Positions 60,485-64,000 of a stretch of 64,000 bases of DNA are shown here, piece by piece (the stretch's first letter is position 1; each line of letters begins with the position of its first letter). Below the pieces are notes generated by a model that did not search any database, had not been told where the DNA came from, and was given only the letters and a program-made list of their open reading frames with translations. The stretch covers positions 62,001-126,000 of the forward strand of contig CANMMM010000011.1 in NCBI GenBank assembly GCA_947498935.1, in the 5' to 3' direction. Origin of the DNA: an uncultured Aquimarina sp. (GTDB lineage Bacteria; Bacteroidota; Bacteroidia; Flavobacteriales; Flavobacteriaceae). The translations under genes were made by a program, and so were the position numbers.

Positions 60485-61966
60485 CTACATCGGCTCATAA
60501 TAATGTATTTCACCTTCATTAAGTGCAAATACATTTTCTGAAATAGCAGTAGTAATAGCTATGGTTGGAGAAAAACTATCCGTTCTTTGGTTATACGGAG
60601 CAGCTGTAGTACCATTATACGTTGTAGCCATCACATTATTCAATCCCTTCGCATTGTCGAACCCACCAATCTGTGATTCATTGGTTGTACTCGCCAATTG
60701 ACTATGCGAATAATACGTCTGTGTATCCCTCCCAGTCCATTTAGATTGAATCGATTGATTGTACACCCCACAAGTAATACCTTTAAATTTTCCTGCTTTT
60801 CCATCCAGTATCACACTATTAGGATCGGTATAGCTCTTATAAATTTTATCACACCCATCTGCATTAAAAATATACGCATTTCGTGTAACAGCTACACTAT
60901 AATCCAGAATCTGCATCCCTCCCGATGGAATAAACTGCTTAAATAGCGGATAATTATTGGCGGCTGCACCATTGAGGGTACACATATCTACTGTTCTGCG
61001 TAATCGCTGTAAACGGTGATCTAGGCATATCTCTACTCCTATATCATTATTGCCTATAAATGAAGGTGTAAAACGCGCATAAGTAGATTGGGGTGATGTA
61101 TGCTTATCTCCTGACAAGATACTATAAGACGGATAATTCCCTAGCCATTCCGTAATCATACCATTGGTCGTAATCTGTCCATTTGCATCAAAAACCCCCA
61201 TGGTTAAATCTACAGTAGATTCATTTTGCTTTTCGTACAAAAAGACTTCTACATCCTCCATCATCGTCTGGTTTAAATGAAAAAATGCGCCCCTGTTCCT
61301 TACCGTACACAGCGGATTAGCACGTGCCGATTTCATAAAGTCATTTAATACCTGAAGTTCATCACTCATACTCATATCAAAAACCAAACTCCGTGCCCAG
61401 TTATGATTGCTATGTGCTTTAAATAATGTATGAATATCATGAGGTAATATTTCGTTTAATGCTGCTTGTCTAGCTAGTACTTTAGAAGAACTCAGAAATA
61501 CTTCATAATCCTCTATATTACTCGTTAGTGTAGAACCTATAATCAATGTGTAGTAATTATTATCATCAGGCACTACATTTTTAAATGCTTTCTTGATCGT
61601 AGCTACTATATATTCAAAAGGGTACATATCTTCTTCGATCTTTACATAAGGATAAGGTCCTTCTACACAATGAAAAAAGAACTCTGGAATCACGAAATGG
61701 CGATTATAGGTTTTATAATGCGGTATCATTTGTGCAAAATAATCCATCACGATTTCTATACGATAATCAATATCTTTTTTAATTTCCGCAGCAGTCGTGT
61801 TGGCATTAATTCCATTCCATTGACCCACCACCCAGGGGCAAGAAGGATCATTAATAATGGTTTTAAGTGCTGATGGACCTGTGTATACAGACCAAGCAGA
61901 ATAGTCGAATTGTTCCATGTATATGTGGGTTTTAAGATTTTGTTTTATTGTAGAATTTACATTCAT
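60485..61966 (-). CDS. Divergent nitrilase-superfamily-like protein
   Basis: The product of about 493 residues is not assigned to a known family by me, but it shows the order of active-site motifs of the nitrilase/CN-hydrolase fold: a Glu in HFVIPEFFF (Glu103 in the 501-residue frame), a strand YYTLIIGSTLTS, and a Cys in NDIGVEICLDHR (Cys322), which resembles the usual G-x-x-ICxD nucleophile elbow. A catalytic Lys could be Lys254 but is not certain. It has long inserts and a Thr/Asn-rich C-terminus without a signal peptide. The start is uncertain: Met at 61990, 61966 or 61918. It stands alone. Confidence 0.55.
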   Translation of the reverse strand: MNVNSTIKQNLKTHIYMEQFDYSAWSVYTGPSALKTIINDPSCPWVVGQWNGINANTTAAEIKKDIDYRIEIVMDYFAQMIPHYKTYNRHFVIPEFFFHCVEGPYPYVKIEEDMYPFEYIVATIKKAFKNVVPDDNNYYTLIIGSTLTSNIEDYEVFLSSSKVLARQAALNEILPHDIHTLFKAHSNHNWARSLVFDMSMSDELQVLNDFMKSARANPLCTVRNRGAFFHLNQTMMEDVEVFLYEKQNESTVDLTMGVFDANGQITTNGMITEWLGNYPSYSILSGDKHTSPQSTYARFTPSFIGNNDIGVEICLDHRLQRLRRTVDMCTLNGAAANNYPLFKQFIPSGGMQILDYSVAVTRNAYIFNADGCDKIYKSYTDPNSVILDGKAGKFKGITCGVYNQSIQSKWTGRDTQTYYSHSQLASTTNESQIGGFDNAKGLNNVMATTYNGTTAAPYNQRTDSFSPTIAITTAISENVFALNEGEIHYYEPM

Positions 61967-62099
61967 CTTTACATTTTCTAGCGTATACACACATGTATAT
62001 TCATAGGCTAAAAATATAAAAAACCACTATACACATAAATAAGTAGTTCTACTTGAATTTACTACCTTAAATTGTAACGATTATTCAGAACCTCACAAT

Positions 62100-62205
62100 G
62101 AAGTGATTTTTTAGTTGCATAGCAGCGCTACGGAACTCAAAAATTACAAAATTTGAGTGCAAAAGATCGTTTTTATAGCAAATTGAAAAAAGTTTAAATC
62201 ACTTC
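62100..62205 (+). repeat. Interspersed repeat R2, copy f
   Basis: The 106-bp copy has GAAGTGATTTTTTAGTTGCA on the left, the core GCATAGCAGCGCTACGGAAC, then AATTTGAGTGCAAAAGATCG, and the right end AAAAAAGTTTAAATCACTTC, the exact inverted repeat of the family's left end. Compared with copy d it lacks about 50 bp near the left end. Confidence 0.85.
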
Positions 62206-62517
62206 TATAATAGAAATAACTTTGTAGAATATAAGAATGAAGAAAATATGGGGTAATATTGAGAAATAAATGTTATAAAATTTATAAAAAATTTCTCTTA
62301 GAAGTAGTTTCAACTCTTTATAATGGTGGTTATTAAATGAAAGTGTTTACTAAATGCAATACTTGCTTTCTGGTACAACCTAAGTGCTTAAAAAACATAA
62401 AATAAGTACACAAAGGCTTCTGTGGCTTCCATTATACTACAAAAAGTTGAAACTGTACATTCATAGTTTTCAGATGATACGTATTTCCTAACTAAATAAG
62501 CATCATCTAAACTTGTA
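62206..62517. other. Non-coding stretch with an imperfect inverted repeat
   Basis: No convincing ORF lies here. An imperfect inverted repeat is present: AGTTTCAACTCTTTATAATGG (62306-62326, given here only by its first bases) against CCATTATACTACAAAAAGTTG continuing to 62454, with a loop of about 100 bp. Its meaning is unclear; it could be the ends of a degraded mobile element. Confidence 0.35.
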
Positions 62518-62850
62518 TTAATGATGTATCACAGCTTCTGCTAGATAATCTGAAATATGCTTTTGAAAATCTTGGTATTGTGATATGATAGAACCAATTT
62601 CATTATCAGATACTGTATGAGTATCGATTACGTCATTGTATCGAGAAGCAGTTTTATCAATTGCTCGTTTTAATTGTTTTCCATAAACATCTAACTCTAG
62701 ATATTGTTCATGCATATCTGGAGTACAGGGTTCGCATTTATAAGAATGCAGTTCGGATAACATTGCTGACAATTGATCTCCAATACGACTCAATCGTAAA
62801 TAATGAGGCTGTCTATCAACCTGCTCAAAAGTTGTCGTTAAGTTTTTCAT
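62518..62850 (-). CDS. Small soluble protein of unknown function
   Basis: The 110-residue, mostly helical protein (MKNLTTTFEQVDRQPHYLRL at the start) has a Cys pair in YKCEPCTPDM near the middle and a His-rich end. No family is recognised. It lacks a signal peptide and membrane segments. A second Met two codons upstream (62856) is an alternative start. It is a single gene between non-coding stretches. Confidence 0.55.
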   Translation of the reverse strand: MKNLTTTFEQVDRQPHYLRLSRIGDQLSAMLSELHSYKCEPCTPDMHEQYLELDVYGKQLKRAIDKTASRYNDVIDTHTVSDNEIGSIISQYQDFQKHISDYLAEAVIHH

Positions 62851-62856
62851 ACACAA

Positions 62857-63104
62857 TAATACTTTAATAATGAAGGAATTAAATTACCAAAAACAAGTAG
62901 TATTACCAAACCACTCGTCTATTTATTGATAATTTCACATTTTTTTAACACTAAAAAAGTAAAATTTACAGTTATACCGTAAGAAAAACACTTCAAAAAC
63001 CACAACCTACTCAATTACAACAACATACTCTTCATGACAATTGATATATGCGTTTACCACATATAAAAACAGGTAAAACATTTTATTATTATTTACACTA
63101 GTCA
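62857..63104. other. Non-coding gap
   Basis: This AT-rich gap between the small helical-protein gene and the terminator shows no ORF or repeat. It presumably holds the promoter of the minus-strand gene to its left. Confidence 0.4.
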
Positions 63105-63148
63105 CAAAAAAGCTCCTTATGCAATATATCAACATAAGGAGCTTTTTT
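63105..63148. terminator. Strong hairpin terminator after the DUF2911 gene
   Basis: A perfect stem of 16 bp pairs AAAAAAGCTCCTTATG with CATAAGGAGCTTTTTT (loop CAATATATCAA). Read on the minus strand it ends the DUF2911 gene with a T run; it is symmetric, so it can also work for plus-strand transcription. Confidence 0.85.
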
Positions 63149-63199
63149 GTAGAATTTGTAAACCTCTACACAGCTATACAATAGTATTGAGAACTTTTC

Positions 63200-64000
63200 T
63201 TACAAAGCTCCCCATTCTTTTAAAGAATCATTATTTAATTTTACGTAATCATCATTACCTGCTTTAGAAGCTAATTCTAAAGATTTTTTTGCTGCTTTGA
63301 TAGCGCCTTCTTTATCTCCGTTTTTAGCTAAAATCAAAGAATGCTGTCTGTGATACCAAAAACGATCTCCATTACCTGCAATTGCTTTTTCGATATGTTG
63401 CTTTGCTTTAGCAAATTCTTTTGTGTCTTTATAAAACACTGCTATTTGATAATGATCATTTGCAGAAGGACCTGCCATAACTTTTTCGATACTTGCTGTT
63501 GCTATTTCTTTAGTAGGTACCGTAATTTTTACCGTAGCTTCTGTTTTTTCCCAGAAAAAGCTCAAATGTGCACTATCCATTGCTAAATCACTAAACATGA
63601 TTGTAAATGTTTCTACTGAAAAAGGTAGTGTAGTTGGCTTTACCTTTACTGTAGCAGCTACTTTGGTAGCATCCCATTTTTGTGGAGTACCCCAATTATT
63701 TGCATCACTGTAGAAAATAATTTCCCAACTGTCTTTTCCTGGTTTTGTAAAAATAGCATATGTTCCTTTTTTTAAAGGTGCATCACCTATCTTAACATCG
63801 TCGCTAAATGTAATCTCTGTATTTTTATTAGCACCTGTTCTCCATAACTTATCAAATGGTACTAGATTACCGAATATCGTACGTCCTTTCATACTCGGTC
63901 TAGAGTATGACACTGAAACGTCTGTTAATCCAACTACTTGTTTTATTGTAGAAGCTGGACTAGGCTGCGGAGTTTTAATCTGTGCTTGAATCCCCATAGA
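63200..64000 (-). CDS. DUF2911-domain exported protein (5' end outside the window)
   Basis: At least 265 residues are encoded here. The visible N-terminus MGIQAQIKTPQPSP looks like the end of a signal peptide (cleavage near AQ), so the true start lies beyond the window edge. The DUF2911 part has DVSVSYSRPSMKGRTIFG, VPFDKLWRTGANKNTEI and LKKGTYAIFTKPG. The C-terminal third is helical, with two TPR-like repeats (YQIAVFYKDTKEFAKAKQHI and SLILAKNGDKEGAIKAAKKS). DUF2911 proteins are common in Bacteroidota and of unknown function. The terminator at 63105-63148 follows. Confidence 0.88.
   Translation of the reverse strand, partial: SMGIQAQIKTPQPSPASTIKQVVGLTDVSVSYSRPSMKGRTIFGNLVPFDKLWRTGANKNTEITFSDDVKIGDAPLKKGTYAIFTKPGKDSWEIIFYSDANNWGTPQKWDATKVAATVKVKPTTLPFSVETFTIMFSDLAMDSAHLSFFWEKTEATVKITVPTKEIATASIEKVMAGPSANDHYQIAVFYKDTKEFAKAKQHIEKAIAGNGDRFWYHRQHSLILAKNGDKEGAIKAAKKSLELASKAGNDDYVKLNNDSLKEWGAL

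Noticed and set aside
13369..62205. R1 and R2 copies considered as a CRISPR array
   Set aside because: Copies are kilobases apart, differ in orientation and length, and have no regular spacers or cas genes.

Overview
The window is low-GC DNA from a member of the Bacteroidota, most likely a marine Flavobacteriaceae. The clues are Bacteroidota-type families (DUF2807/GIN adhesin, DUF2911, DUF1835, a fused E1 alpha/beta 2-oxoacid dehydrogenase, YHYH protein beside a sulfatase), lipoproteins with acidic linkers after the lipobox cysteine, few Shine-Dalgarno sequences and several TAnnTTTG-like -7 boxes. The genus cannot be fixed by eye. No rRNA, tRNA, CRISPR array, transposase or phage gene was seen.

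Layout. (1) 1-2637: the 3' end of an ECF sigma factor gene, an anti-sigma-like membrane protein and two exported beta-strand-rich proteins. (2) 2836-10039: PHP-type tyrosine phosphatase facing a minus-strand export operon of Wzc-like autokinase, Wza-like export protein, PglF/WbpM-like 4,6-dehydratase and PglE-like aminotransferase. (3) 10918-15918: a plus-strand island with an MBOAT O-acyltransferase and its SGNH partner, then a YHYH lipoprotein, an unknown exported protein and an internally shortened sulfatase. (4) 16032-23662: a minus-strand run with two phosphoglycosyl transferases, a formyltransferase, an unidentified protein, a stand-alone amino-acid-type adenylation enzyme, a carrier protein, a PglD-like acetyltransferase fused to a FemAB-like domain, and a second FemAB-like protein. 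(5) 24200-29042: CapK-like adenylating enzyme, glycosyltransferase and a divergent beta-helix lipoprotein. (6) 29166-43151: a Wzx/Wzy polysaccharide operon with WecB, several glycosyltransferases, a pyruvyltransferase, a nitroreductase, an acetyltransferase and the TviB/TviC-type UDP-HexNAc dehydrogenase and epimerase. (7) 43408-64000: mostly housekeeping genes (E1 oxoacid dehydrogenase, 2OG oxygenase, SUI1, nucleoside phosphorylase, ung, mutS2, PIG-L deacetylase with a symporter) plus a divergent nitrilase-like protein and a DUF2911 gene.

How it fits together. Regions 2-6 look like one large surface polysaccharide (capsule/EPS) locus. PglF-, PglE-, PglD- and PglC-like proteins together predict a 4-amino-4,6-dideoxy-HexNAc (bacillosamine-like) first sugar. 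Region 4 also carries three possible ways to modify an amino group: acetylation, formylation, or transfer of an amino acid activated on a carrier protein. The third is the most unusual proposal here. WecB, TviB and TviC predict N-acetyl-hexosaminuronic acids in the repeat unit. Wzx/Wzy and Wza/Wzc would flip, polymerise and export the chain, with the PHP phosphatase resetting Wzc.

Two families of short interspersed repeats occupy many intergenic gaps. R1 (six copies, about 90-100 bp) runs from GGGCGTT to CCCTAACGC. R2 (six copies, about 55-160 bp) has terminal inverted repeats GAAGTGATTTAAAC. One R2 copy abuts the decayed 3' end of an outer-membrane protein gene.
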